This document shows, one piece after another, positions 27,525-35,858 of a stretch of 64,000 nucleotides of DNA. How positions within the stretch are numbered: position 1 is the stretch's first letter; each line of letters starts with the position of its first letter. Location: assembly GCF_017963645.1 (NCBI RefSeq), contig NZ_JAGMWN010000003.1:124001-188000 (forward strand). Reading direction: 5' to 3'. This DNA is from Marivibrio halodurans. GTDB taxonomy: Bacteria > Pseudomonadota > Alphaproteobacteria > UBA8366 > Aestuariispiraceae. The notes beneath the pieces were generated by a model that saw only the letters and a list, made by a program, of their open reading frames with translations, did no database searches and was not told the DNA's origin. The translations under genes were made by a program, and so were the position numbers.

Positions 27525-28064
27525 TTACAGCACTCCCCGCTCGGACCGAAGGTCGAAATCCCCGGTGATCGCTTCACGGAGGAAATGAATCGCCGACAGG
27601 GCGAACCCATAGACGATGAAGGCGGTCAGCCACCATTGCGGCACCGAATGGATTCCGGCGATGAAGACGTTACGCGTATACTGGCGCACGCATTCGTCGA
27701 AACCGATCCAGGCGACGAAACCGCATACGACGAAACCGGCGAACGCGATCGCCCTACCCGCCCAGAACCGTCTTCCCGGGGCCAGCCCGTCGACCAGGAT
27801 CGTGACGCCGACATGCGCCTTCGTCCGCGTGAGATGGGGCAGCATCGAGAAGATGCTGATGCAGAAACCGTAGGAGACGACCTCCTGCGCCCAACTCGTC
27901 GGAGACTGAAAGAGATATCGCGCCACGACCTCGAAGCAGAAGCTTGCCACGATGAGCATCAAGGCGACGGCGCTGAGCCCACGACTGACCCATGTAAGCC
28001 AGTCGTGGACCCACGCCGCGGAAGCCGCCACGGAGCGCACCTTATCCGCAGTCCGTATCGTCAT
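27525..28064 (-). CDS. dctQ: TRAP transporter small permease (DctQ-like)
   Basis: This 179-residue protein has four membrane segments and the DctQ-type core SFCFEVVARYLFQSPTSWAQ, followed by KAHVGVTILVDGL. It pairs with DctM in the inner membrane. It overlaps the binding-protein gene by ATGA and abuts dctM, so the three genes are translationally coupled. Confidence 0.9.
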   Translation of the reverse strand: MTIRTADKVRSVAASAAWVHDWLTWVSRGLSAVALMLIVASFCFEVVARYLFQSPTSWAQEVVSYGFCISIFSMLPHLTRTKAHVGVTILVDGLAPGRRFWAGRAIAFAGFVVCGFVAWIGFDECVRQYTRNVFIAGIHSVPQWWLTAFIVYGFALSAIHFLREAITGDFDLRSERGVL

Positions 28065-29071
28065 TCTGCGACGAAGTCATGCTCGATGGCGAGGGCGCGA
28101 AGCTTCTTCGCGGTCTCGCCGCAACACTCCTCGCCCTGCGACCACATCGCGCTGGCCCAGGCTTCCGTCACCTTGCGCGCGTTCTCCTCGGAGAGGTCGG
28201 CCGTCGTCATCCCCAAGTCCTCGAGCTTCGCATATTCCGCCTGCTCGACCTGACGCCCGGACTCGATCGCTTCCTTCTCGATCGCCTTTCCTGCCTCGAC
28301 CATGATTTCCTGCTGTTCCGCGGATAACCCATTGAACGAATCCAGGTTCATCAGGATCGGGAAGATCCCCACCCCGAATGTCGGCCGCACTCGATAACCC
28401 GCCACCTCGTGCCACTTGAAATTGACGACCCCCGTCGAAGGCCACGCGGCACCGTCGACGACGCCCTTCTCCAGGGCGGAATAAGTCTCGCCCACCGGCA
28501 GGACCACACCGGAACCGCCGAGAGCCTCGATGACGTTCTGATACGACTTCGTGCCGCGGATCTTGCGTCCTTCCCATCCGCCGTTCTCGTCGAGCGGCTC
28601 CTTCAGGACGACCTGATACCCGTCGACGCCGGCCGAGTTCAGCGCGATGACCTTCAGGTTGTTCTGTTCCTGATAATATTGGTCGACGAGATCGAAGATC
28701 CCGACCTCCCGCGCGCGTTCGGGATCCCAGTTCTCCAACGCGTCGAGCATCGTCGCCAGACCCTTGTCACCGAGATGATAGGAGCCGTGGGTGAACAGCA
28801 GATCGAATACGCCGGCCTTGACCGGCTCCAACTGCTTGAAGGGCGGTACCGTCTCCGGCCCCCGGAAGGTAAAGGTCAGATCGCCGCCCGACTTCTCCGT
28901 GACGAGTTCGGCATAGCGCTCGGCGACATAAACCCGCGCATCGAAGCTCTTGTCCCACGACGAAAGAAACTTCAACTCCTCGGCCGGCGCGCTCGCGACG
29001 CCGGCGGCGGACAGAGCGAACGCCAGGAGCCCCACGCGTCCGACCCTTGAGAGACACTTTTCCATCAACAT
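28061..29071 (-). CDS. dctP: TRAP transporter periplasmic binding protein (DctP-like)
   Basis: This 336-residue exported protein has signal peptide RVGLLAFALSAAGVASA, followed by LKFLSSWDKSFDARVYVAER. The DctP core contains the carboxylate-binding Arg region GRKIRGTKSYQNVIEALGG and VVDGAAWPSTGVV. Family knowledge: the conserved Arg salt-bridges a carboxylate, so the ligand is likely an organic or aromatic acid. ATG at 29071 is preferred because AGGAGG sits at ideal spacing; ATGs at 29095 and 29077 are alternatives. A CC pair near the C-terminus (EECCGE) is unusual. It heads the dctPQM set. Confidence 0.9.
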   Translation of the reverse strand: MLMEKCLSRVGRVGLLAFALSAAGVASAPAEELKFLSSWDKSFDARVYVAERYAELVTEKSGGDLTFTFRGPETVPPFKQLEPVKAGVFDLLFTHGSYHLGDKGLATMLDALENWDPERAREVGIFDLVDQYYQEQNNLKVIALNSAGVDGYQVVLKEPLDENGGWEGRKIRGTKSYQNVIEALGGSGVVLPVGETYSALEKGVVDGAAWPSTGVVNFKWHEVAGYRVRPTFGVGIFPILMNLDSFNGLSAEQQEIMVEAGKAIEKEAIESGRQVEQAEYAKLEDLGMTTADLSEENARKVTEAWASAMWSQGEECCGETAKKLRALAIEHDFVAE

Positions 29072-29185
29072 GACCATTTCCTCCTGTTCCTTCATTCTCG
29101 ATTGGGTTGCTGTCGCGAGATACCCATTGGCCCAGTCGATGGCCGGGCCCCATCGGGCGACAGTCCGATGGACATCGGAAGGGCG

Positions 29186-29623
29186 CTAGGAGGGCTCCTC
29201 CTTGCGGTCCACGAGTCCCGCATCCTCAAGCACCTGATTGGCCGACTTGAAGGCGTCCAGCCCAGCCGGCACCCCACAATAAACGGTGGCGTGAAGCAGG
29301 ACTTCCTTGATTTCCTCGGGCGTCACGCCATTGTTCAGGGCGCCGCGCACGTGCAGTTTCAATTCCGACGACCGATTCAAGGCCGTCAACATGGCGAGGT
29401 TGAGCATGCTGCGCGTCTTCGCGTCGAGGCCGTCGCGCCCCCAAGTGTACCCCCAGCACCACGCCGTCAGCATGCGCTGGAAGGATTCGGTGAAGGCGTT
29501 CGTCGATCCGAGCGAGCGGTCCACGTACTCCGCGCCAAGCACCTGGCGTCTTATGGCGAGCCCCTTCTCGAACAGAGCATCACTGTCATGCGCGTCTTCC
29601 GAAGGCGCTTTCCGATCCGTCAT
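29186..29623 (-). CDS. Carboxymuconolactone decarboxylase family protein (PcaC-like)
   Basis: This 145-residue AhpD/CMD-fold protein has RRQVLGAEYVDRSL at the start and RSMLNLAMLTALNRSSELKL followed by HVRGALNNGVTPEEIKEV and LLHATVYCGVPAGLDAF. This is the pattern of 4-carboxymuconolactone decarboxylase (PcaC), with its His residues. It lacks the CxxC peroxidase motif of AhpD. Good PcaC resemblance suggests a decarboxylation or isomerisation late in aromatic ring breakdown. It sits between coxG and the TRAP genes; start ATG has GTAGGAG upstream. The true substrate is unknown because ring-cleavage genes are not in the window. Confidence 0.82.
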   Translation of the reverse strand: MTDRKAPSEDAHDSDALFEKGLAIRRQVLGAEYVDRSLGSTNAFTESFQRMLTAWCWGYTWGRDGLDAKTRSMLNLAMLTALNRSSELKLHVRGALNNGVTPEEIKEVLLHATVYCGVPAGLDAFKSANQVLEDAGLVDRKEEPS

Positions 29624-29659
29624 TGCCTTGACTCCTACCTTGAGTCCCTTGCCTCGCCC

Positions 29660-30103
29660 TCAGCCGATCTGTTTGGCGAAGCAGGTGAAGAACTCGTCGG
29701 CGTAGCGCTTCGCCACGCCGTTGATCAACCGAGCGCCGAGTTGAGCGATCTTGCCGCCGACGCGGGATTCCACCGAATATACGAGCTGGGTTCCGTCCTC
29801 CGCTTCGTGCAGATCGACCCGCGCGGAGCCAGACGCATGGCCGGCAACACCGCCGTCACCGGATCCGGTAATGACATAACCGCTCGGCGGAACGATTTCG
29901 GACAACTCCACATGCCCTTTGAAGGATGCGCGGATCGGGCCGATCTTCAGCCGCGCGCGGGCCTCGAAGGAGGTTTCGTCCACCTTCTCCAACGCCTCGC
30001 AGCCCGGGATGCAGGCCTTTAGAACCTCCGGATCGTTGAGAGCCTCCCAGACGACCCGACGCTCCGCCGGAAGCACGATACTGCCCGACATTTCCAACGC
30101 CAT
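29660..30103 (-). CDS. coxG: CoxG-like SRPBCC protein (molybdenum hydroxylase accessory)
   Basis: This 147-residue START/SRPBCC protein of the CoxG family has MSGSIVLPAERRVVWEALND, LKACIPGCEALEKVDE and GGKIAQLGARLINGVAKRYA. CoxG of CO dehydrogenase operons anchors or helps mature the enzyme, and homologues accompany many non-CO molybdenum hydroxylases. Its gene lies on the opposite arm from the hydroxylase genes at 32.0-35.8 kb, which supports a single regulated system. It lacks the hydrophobic C-terminal tail of true CoxG, ending soon after the SRPBCC domain (YADEFFTCFAKQIG). Confidence 0.85.
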   Translation of the reverse strand: MALEMSGSIVLPAERRVVWEALNDPEVLKACIPGCEALEKVDETSFEARARLKIGPIRASFKGHVELSEIVPPSGYVITGSGDGGVAGHASGSARVDLHEAEDGTQLVYSVESRVGGKIAQLGARLINGVAKRYADEFFTCFAKQIG

Positions 30104-30165
30104 TTCGGAACCGCTCCTTCCCTATTGTTTTGTTTTCCCCGGCCACCCGTCGAGCGACCGTCTCG

Positions 30166-30930
30166 TCAGCCTTTGTCGACAAAATCACCGATCACCCGCA
30201 CGAAAGCGTCGTGACGCTCCAAATGCATGATGTGCGGCGCGCCAGGAATCTCGGCATATCGGGCACGCGGAATCGCATCGGCCAACGCGCGAACCATCGC
30301 GGGCGGCGTCGCTTTATCGAGCGCGCCGGCGACGCACAGCGTTTCGCATCCGACACCCATCAAGGCCTCTTGGGCATCATGGTTCGAGATCGCCCGCCAC
30401 CCGGCCGCCCAACCGCTCACATCGTCGGAAAGAAGACGGCGTCGAACCCGCTCCGCGCCGCCGGATGCCAGGAATTCCGGCGTGAACCACCGTTCGAGCG
30501 TCGGCTCGACGACGCCCCCCATGCCGCCACGGCGCGCATCCTCGCCACGCGCCGCCAAGGCAGGGCGGATATCGTCGGGAAACCGGCCCGGACAACCGCA
30601 CAGGACCAAACGGCTGACCAGATCGGGCCGCCGTATCGTCAGGTGCTGCGCGATCATGCCGCCAAAGGACAGGCCGACGACGATGACGGGCCCGAGATCG
30701 AGGCTTTCGATCAACCGCGCGGTGTCATCGGCATAATCTGCGAGCGACGGCTCCCCCACGACACCGGGAGACCCGCCGTGACCACGCTGGTCGACCGCGA
30801 TCACGCGATGCCCGGGCGCAAGCGCCTCCTGCACGTCCCGCCAGGACTCATGATCCAGGCCGATCGCATGCAAGAGCACCAGCGGCACCCCGCCCCCGAT
30901 CGAATGACAATTCAACATGTCCTTCACCAT
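30166..30930 (-). CDS. Alpha/beta hydrolase (3-oxoadipate enol-lactonase-like)
   Basis: This 254-residue alpha/beta hydrolase has oxyanion region LVLLHAIGLDHESW, VDQRGHGGS, nucleophile elbow VVGLSFGGMIAQHL and catalytic His in APHIMHLERHDAF. The style resembles PcaD enol-lactonases, fitting the neighbouring CMD-like gene. ATG at 30930 is preferred over the far upstream start at 31044, which would overlap the operator palindrome; ATG 30918 is also possible. It is the first gene of the leftward operon. Confidence 0.8.
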   Translation of the reverse strand: MVKDMLNCHSIGGGVPLVLLHAIGLDHESWRDVQEALAPGHRVIAVDQRGHGGSPGVVGEPSLADYADDTARLIESLDLGPVIVVGLSFGGMIAQHLTIRRPDLVSRLVLCGCPGRFPDDIRPALAARGEDARRGGMGGVVEPTLERWFTPEFLASGGAERVRRRLLSDDVSGWAAGWRAISNHDAQEALMGVGCETLCVAGALDKATPPAMVRALADAIPRARYAEIPGAPHIMHLERHDAFVRVIGDFVDKG

Positions 30931-30998
30931 CCCCTCCCGCAGCCGGCCATCCGACGCACCGCTCCGCCCTTCTACGCCGAAGTGCGAAACCACGTCAA

Positions 30999-31017
30999 CA
31001 TACAATATGCTTGTATG
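30999..31017. promoter_or_regulatory. Palindrome resembling a GntR/FCD operator (site 1)
   Basis: CATACAA-TATGC-TTGTATG is a perfect 7-bp inverted repeat in the AT-rich gap between the divergent hydrolase genes. The TTGTAT/ATACAA half-sites resemble operators of FCD-type GntR regulators, and such a regulator is encoded at 25.4-26.1 kb. Confidence 0.55.
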
Positions 31018-31099
31018 ACAATTTATTCGCCCGTGTATTTCCATATATCCCCACTTTTACGGCGTTTTTTCCGAAGAACTTCGTATTATGAGAATATGG

Positions 31100-31111
31100 A
31101 TTGTTGACAAT
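31100..31111. promoter_or_regulatory. Palindrome resembling a GntR/FCD operator (site 2)
   Basis: ATTGT-TG-ACAAT is a perfect palindrome about 90 bp from site 1. It overlaps a TTGACA hexamer (31104-31109) that could be the -35 of the rightward operon, so binding would block transcription. Confidence 0.55.
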
Positions 31112-31161
31112 GATACATTTTCGTGTCCTATCTCGCTCAATCAACAAGACGGGAGGAAATC

Positions 31162-31989
31162 ATGCCGTTCTGGACATCGCGGGGCGCGAAGCTCTTCTGC
31201 CATCAGGAGGGGGGCGGCGCGCCCATCCTTCTCATTCCGGGACTGGGGCTCGACCATCAGTATTATCGTCTGGCAACTCCGTTTCTGGCGGAGTCTCTGT
31301 CCGTTCACGCGGTCGACCCACGGGGGATCGGCCAATCCGACGCGGGCGATCGCCCCTTCACGGTCGAGGAATGGGCGGCCGATTTGGCGGAGATGATCCC
31401 GCAGCTGGGGGTCGGACCGGTTCACGTGCTCGGGACGTCGCTCGGCGGCGCGATGGCGCTGGCCCTGGCCGAAGCCGCCCCGGATATGGTTCGCAGCCTG
31501 ACGGTGGTTGGCGCCTTCAGCGAACTGGATCGCGCCGCCGTGCTGAACTTCGACCTCCGCAAGCGGTTGATCGAGAAGCTGGGCTTCAGCGCCGAGGTGG
31601 CGGATTACATGGGCCTCTGGACCATGACGCGCGAATTCATCAACAGCGATGAAGGCTATGCGCAGATGCAGGCCAACCAGAAGATCATCCGAAACAACTC
31701 CCCGGAACGGTATCTGGAGTTCGTGCGTTCCGTGCTCGCCTGGGGCCGGGAATTGCCGGAACAGAAGGACGAGCCCAAATTCACCGCCCGCCTAGGCGGC
31801 ATCACGGCCCCCACGCTCGTCGTGGGATCCGCGAACGATCATCTGATTCCGCTTCGCCTCAGCGAAATCATCGCGGAGAACATCCCCGGGGCGGACCTCG
31901 TCGTCATGCCCGACGGCGGTCACATCCCCTTCGTCGAGAAGCCGCGGGAAGCCTCCCGGATCGTTCTCGACTTCGTCACCAACCACTGA
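31162..31989 (+). CDS. Alpha/beta hydrolase
   Basis: This 275-residue alpha/beta hydrolase has ILLIPGLGLDHQYY, VDPRGIGQSD, nucleophile elbow VLGTSLGGAMALAL, acid region VVGSANDHLIP and catalytic His in MPDGGHIPFVEKP. It is a different branch from the hydrolase on the leftward arm. ATG at 31162 has GGGAGG upstream; the frame is open to 31123 but without signal. It opens the rightward operon ahead of the molybdenum hydroxylase and may cleave an ester, lactone or ring-cleavage product. Confidence 0.82.
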   Translation: MPFWTSRGAKLFCHQEGGGAPILLIPGLGLDHQYYRLATPFLAESLSVHAVDPRGIGQSDAGDRPFTVEEWAADLAEMIPQLGVGPVHVLGTSLGGAMALALAEAAPDMVRSLTVVGAFSELDRAAVLNFDLRKRLIEKLGFSAEVADYMGLWTMTREFINSDEGYAQMQANQKIIRNNSPERYLEFVRSVLAWGRELPEQKDEPKFTARLGGITAPTLVVGSANDHLIPLRLSEIIAENIPGADLVVMPDGGHIPFVEKPREASRIVLDFVTNH

Positions 31990-32051
31990 TCCACCCCGTA
32001 CGGCGCGGCCGCCATGCCGCCGCCCGGGGTGCGGGAATCGGAGCAATCTGA

Positions 32052-34391
32052 ATGGGACAATTCGGCAAACGCCAAGTCCGCGCCGAGGATGACCGGCTTA
32101 TCACGGGACGTGGATGCTATATCGACGACATCACGCTTCCCAACATGGCCCATATTGTCGTTGTCCGAAGCCAGGCCGCGCACGCGCGGATTACCGTGGA
32201 CACATCGGACGCCCGTGCGCTTGACGGGGTGATCGCGGTCTTCACGGCCGAGGATCTGCCCGAAGCGGCCCGAATTCTCCCGGATTGCCACCCCAATCCG
32301 GCGCTGACGAACCCCCGGGGGCCCTCCGTGCTCGCCAATGGGCTCGTGCGCTATGTCGGAGAACCGATCGCGGCGATCGTCGCCGAGAACCGATATATCG
32401 CCGAGGACGCGGCGGAATTGGTCCAGGTCGACTATGAGACCGAGGCCGCCGTGATCGATCTGGAAAAGGCCCTGACCAAGCAATCGGCGCGTGTTCACGA
32501 AGACCTGCCCTCCAATCTCGCCGCATTGATCAACATCGCCACGGGAAATGCCGACAGCGCCTTCGCCAAGGCCCATTGTGTCGTCAAGGAGCGCCTGGAG
32601 ATACAGCGGGGCGCCGGACAAGCGATGGAGACACGGGGCGTCGTCGCCCATTGGAACCGTTTCGAGGACCGCATGGTGGTCTGGAACGTCTCGCAGGTTC
32701 CGTATGTGCATCGCACCGCGATCGCCAATGCGCTGGGCCTGCCGGAGCGGCAGGTTCAGGTCCAGAACCCCGATGTCGGGGGAGGCTTCGGATATAAGGG
32801 GCTGACCTACACCGAGGACATCCTGGTCCCGGTCGTCGCGCGCCAATTGGACCGCCCGGTGAAATGGATCGAGGATCGGCGCGAACACCTGATCGCGTCC
32901 TATCACGAACGCACGCAGATTCATGAATTGGAGATGGCCACCACCGAGGATGGGACGATCCTCGGGATACGCGGCCGCTTCTATCACGATACCGGCGCCT
33001 ACACGCCCTGGGGCCCCGTCGTCCCCCTGCTGACGGCCGTCAACATTCCCGGGCCGTATCGCGTTCCGAACTACGCGGTGCAATGCGATATCGTCTACAC
33101 CAACACGACCCCGGTGGCGCCGGTTCGAGGGGCGGGACGTCCGCAGGCCTGCTACGTGACCGAGCGATTGCTCGACCGCGTCGGCAAGGAACTCGGGATC
33201 GACCCGGCGGCGTTGCGCAAACGCAACCTGATCACCGCCGAGGAATATCCCTATGACGTCGGCTTCATTTCCCGCGACGGAACACGGCGAACCTATGACA
33301 GCGGGAACGTTCCGGCATTGCTGGACCGCGCGCTGGAGATACTGGACTACGACAATACTCTGGCCGATTGCGCCAAACTGCGAACGGAAGGGCGTTATCG
33401 CGGAATCGGAATTGCCTGCTGCGTCGAGGACACGGGCCTCGGTCCCTTCGAGGAAGTAGGCATGTCGATCGAAGCCGACGGCTCCGTGACCGTCCGAATG
33501 GGAACGCCGAGCCAGGGGCAGGGACAGAAAACCTCCTTCGCGCAAGTCGCCGCCGACATACTGGGCGTGCCCTTCGACAAGGTGAAGGTTCTCACCGGCA
33601 ACACCGATCTCGTCCGCTACAGCATCGGAACCTTCGCCAGCCGCGCCGGCGTCGTCACCGGCTCGGCGGTCAGTATCGCGGCGAACCAGTTGAAGGAACG
33701 GGCCTGCGCGATCGGAGCCGTGCTGCTTCAGACGTCCCCCGAGGAACTCGACCTGAAGGACGGCAAGGTGGTGCTCAAAGCCGACGAAACGCGAAGCATC
33801 GATCTCGCCCAGATCGTCCATACGTCCCTCGGCGAATCCGGCAACCCGCTTCCCTTGCCCGATTTCGGTCCGGGCATGAGCACGACGGCCTCCTTCAGCC
33901 CGCCGACCAACACCTTCGCGACCGGCTGCCATGCCGCACTCGTCGAGGTGGACCCGGCGACCTGCAAGGTTGAAATCCTGCGCTATATCGCGGTCGAGGA
34001 TTTCGGGAACCTCATCAACCCCCTGATCGTCGATGGTCAGGTGATCGGCGGGGTGTCGCTGGGCGTCGGAAACACCTTCTTCGAGAAGGCCGTCTATGAT
34101 TCCGAGGGACAGATTCTCACCGGCACCTTCATGGACTATCTCGTCGCAACATCGATGGACGTGCCACGCGTGGAAATCGACCATCTCTCGACGCCCAGCC
34201 CGCTCAACCCACTGGGAATGAAGGGCGCCGGCCAGGGGGGCACGATTCCCGTTCCCGCGGTGATCAGTTCGGCGGTCGAGAATGCGCTGGAGCCCTTCGG
34301 GGTTCATCTGTGCGCGGTCCCCTTCAGTGAAAGCGACCTGTTCCAAAACCTTCGGAACGATGATTCCAAGAGCACGAGGAAGTCGGCATGA
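32052..34391 (+). CDS. Molybdenum hydroxylase large subunit (CoxL/xanthine dehydrogenase family) with Gln at the catalytic Glu site
   Basis: This 779-residue molybdopterin-binding subunit has GRGCYIDDI at the start of the 'a/b hammerhead', VGGGFGYKGLTYTED (Mo-pterin/FeS interface) and VRGAGRPQACYVTER at residues 358-372, a form-II-like loop. GTPSQGQGQKTSFAQ follows. It lacks the CO dehydrogenase form I AYRCSFR loop, so it is not a classical CO dehydrogenase. The C-terminal motif that normally reads GxGExG reads KGAGQGGTIP, placing Gln728 (codon CAG at 34233-34235) where the family has the catalytic Glu. It hydroxylates an unknown aromatic, heteroaromatic or aldehyde substrate if active. GGAG lies upstream; it overlaps the FAD subunit gene by ATGA. 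Confidence 0.9.
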   Translation: MGQFGKRQVRAEDDRLITGRGCYIDDITLPNMAHIVVVRSQAAHARITVDTSDARALDGVIAVFTAEDLPEAARILPDCHPNPALTNPRGPSVLANGLVRYVGEPIAAIVAENRYIAEDAAELVQVDYETEAAVIDLEKALTKQSARVHEDLPSNLAALINIATGNADSAFAKAHCVVKERLEIQRGAGQAMETRGVVAHWNRFEDRMVVWNVSQVPYVHRTAIANALGLPERQVQVQNPDVGGGFGYKGLTYTEDILVPVVARQLDRPVKWIEDRREHLIASYHERTQIHELEMATTEDGTILGIRGRFYHDTGAYTPWGPVVPLLTAVNIPGPYRVPNYAVQCDIVYTNTTPVAPVRGAGRPQACYVTERLLDRVGKELGIDPAALRKRNLITAEEYPYDVGFISRDGTRRTYDSGNVPALLDRALEILDYDNTLADCAKLRTEGRYRGIGIACCVEDTGLGPFEEVGMSIEADGSVTVRMGTPSQGQGQKTSFAQVAADILGVPFDKVKVLTGNTDLVRYSIGTFASRAGVVTGSAVSIAANQLKERACAIGAVLLQTSPEELDLKDGKVVLKADETRSIDLAQIVHTSLGESGNPLPLPDFGPGMSTTASFSPPTNTFATGCHAALVEVDPATCKVEILRYIAVEDFGNLINPLIVDGQVIGGVSLGVGNTFFEKAVYDSEGQILTGTFMDYLVATSMDVPRVEIDHLSTPSPLNPLGMKGAGQGGTIPVPAVISSAVENALEPFGVHLCAVPFSESDLFQNLRNDDSKSTRKSA

Positions 34392-35281
34392 AACCACCCG
34401 TCTTCGAATTCGCCGCGCCCGACTCGCTCGAGCATTGCCTGGATCTCCTCGAACGCTACGGCGACGAGGCAAAGCCGATCGCCGGCGGGCAGAGCCTCAT
34501 GCCGCTGCTCAACCTGCGCATGGCGGCCCCCGCCGTCGTGATCGACATCGCCAGGGTCCCGGATTTCCATGCCCTGCGGATCGAGGATAGGACCGTCCGG
34601 GTCGGACCGATGGTGCGGCAACGCGTCATGGAAACGAACACCGACCTGCGCGCGCGCGTTCCCTTGCTCGCGGAGGCCGTCGGCCTGATCGGCCATGTGG
34701 CCACCCGCAGCCGCGGCACGATCGTAGGGTCCATGTGCCACGCGGACCCCGCAGCGGAGCTTCCGGTCTGCGCGACGCTGCTCGGCGCGGAATTCGCCGT
34801 CGCCTCCAAGGGGGGAACCAGGACAATAGATGCCGACTCCTTTTTCCTCGATGCCTTGATGACGACGCTCGAACCCGAAGAAATCGTTACCGGTGTCCAC
34901 CTGCCGACCGCCATGCCGGGCGTGGGCTATGCCTTCGACGAGGTATCGCGCCGCCGGGGCGATTTCGCGCTGGTCGCGGTCGCGGCCGCGGTCGGACTAT
35001 CCGACGACGGCCTCGTCACCTCGGCGGACATCGCCATCGGCGGGGCGTCGGGACGGCCCGAACGTTTCCCGCTGACCGAGACCGCCCTGTCCGGCCGCCG
35101 CATCGAAGAGGCCCCGCTCCGTGAGATCGCCCGGGAGGTCTGCGACAGGCTCGAACCGGAATCGGACCTCCATGCCAGCGCCGATTATCGACGCCGGATT
35201 TCGGAAGAACTCATGACCCGCGTTCTGGCCGACGCGGCTTCCCGAGCCAGGAAGGATTTGACCCGTGAACACGCCCTCTAA
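34388..35281 (+). CDS. Molybdenum hydroxylase FAD subunit (CoxM-like)
   Basis: This 297-residue FAD-binding medium subunit has FEFAAPDSLEHCLDLLERYG, the flavin motif PIAGGQSLMPLLNLRMA (AGGQS type), a second flavin motif near GHVATRSRGTIVGSMCHADP, and the C-terminal CO_deh_flav_C domain (from about residue 180). It passes electrons from the Fe-S subunit to an external acceptor. It overlaps both neighbours (4 bp and 17 bp), so it is part of a coupled L-M-S operon. Confidence 0.92.
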   Translation: MKPPVFEFAAPDSLEHCLDLLERYGDEAKPIAGGQSLMPLLNLRMAAPAVVIDIARVPDFHALRIEDRTVRVGPMVRQRVMETNTDLRARVPLLAEAVGLIGHVATRSRGTIVGSMCHADPAAELPVCATLLGAEFAVASKGGTRTIDADSFFLDALMTTLEPEEIVTGVHLPTAMPGVGYAFDEVSRRRGDFALVAVAAAVGLSDDGLVTSADIAIGGASGRPERFPLTETALSGRRIEEAPLREIAREVCDRLEPESDLHASADYRRRISEELMTRVLADAASRARKDLTREHAL

Positions 35282-35774
35282 GCGAACGCAGATCAGCATT
35301 ACCGTCAACGGCAAGACCTACAGCCGCGACGTCGAGGCGCGTCGAACGCTGGCCGATTTCCTGCGCGAGGATCTCGGCCTCACCGGCACGCATATCGGAT
35401 GCGAGCACGGCGCCTGTGGCGCCTGCACGGTGACGGTCGATGGCATGCTGGCCCGGTCGTGCCTGACACTCGCGAGCCAGATGGACGGCTGCGAGATCCG
35501 CACGGTCGAGGGGCTTTCCGGTCCGAATGGGCTGCACCCCATCCAAGCCGCCTTCAAGGAACACCACGCGCTTCAGTGCGGCTACTGCACGCCGGGCTTT
35601 CTCGTGACCGCCGCGGCGATGCTGGAGGAGACCCAGGACCCGACGGAAGGTCAGGTTCGCGATTGGTTGAGTGGAAATATCTGCCGCTGCACCGGCTATC
35701 AGTTCATCGTCGACGCGGTACTGTCCGCGGCGGAAACGATGCGAAGCGAGACCGAGGAAAGGGACGCCTCCTAA
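35265..35774 (+). CDS. Molybdenum hydroxylase 2Fe-2S subunit (CoxS-like)
   Basis: This 169-residue small subunit has a plant-type [2Fe-2S] motif (GCEHGACGACTVTVDG plus a later Cys in ARSCLTLASQ) and a C-terminal helical [2Fe-2S] domain (LQCGYCTPGFLVTAAAM and NICRCTGYQFIVDAV). All eight cluster cysteines are visible. The start is GTG at 35265, with AAGGA upstream inside the preceding gene. It completes a three-subunit enzyme of the xanthine dehydrogenase family. Confidence 0.95.
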   Translation: MNTPSKRTQISITVNGKTYSRDVEARRTLADFLREDLGLTGTHIGCEHGACGACTVTVDGMLARSCLTLASQMDGCEIRTVEGLSGPNGLHPIQAAFKEHHALQCGYCTPGFLVTAAAMLEETQDPTEGQVRDWLSGNICRCTGYQFIVDAVLSAAETMRSETEERDAS

Positions 35775-35858
35775 CCCCTCGGCCGCCCCGCCGGCGACCG
35801 GATATCCGGCGCGCATGGGGCCCAAGTCGACTACCCCCGAGCAGGAGAGACCCAAGCC

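Noticed and set aside
31920-34472. Very long open frame on the minus strand opposite the molybdenum hydroxylase gene
   Set aside because: High-GC shadow frame: low hydrophobic order, His/Arg/Gly-rich, no family motif, while the plus strand encodes a clear CoxL-like protein.
32052-35774. Aerobic CO dehydrogenase
   Set aside because: The form I AYRCSFR loop is absent, the catalytic Glu is replaced, and the neighbours are catabolic, despite the CoxG-like gene.
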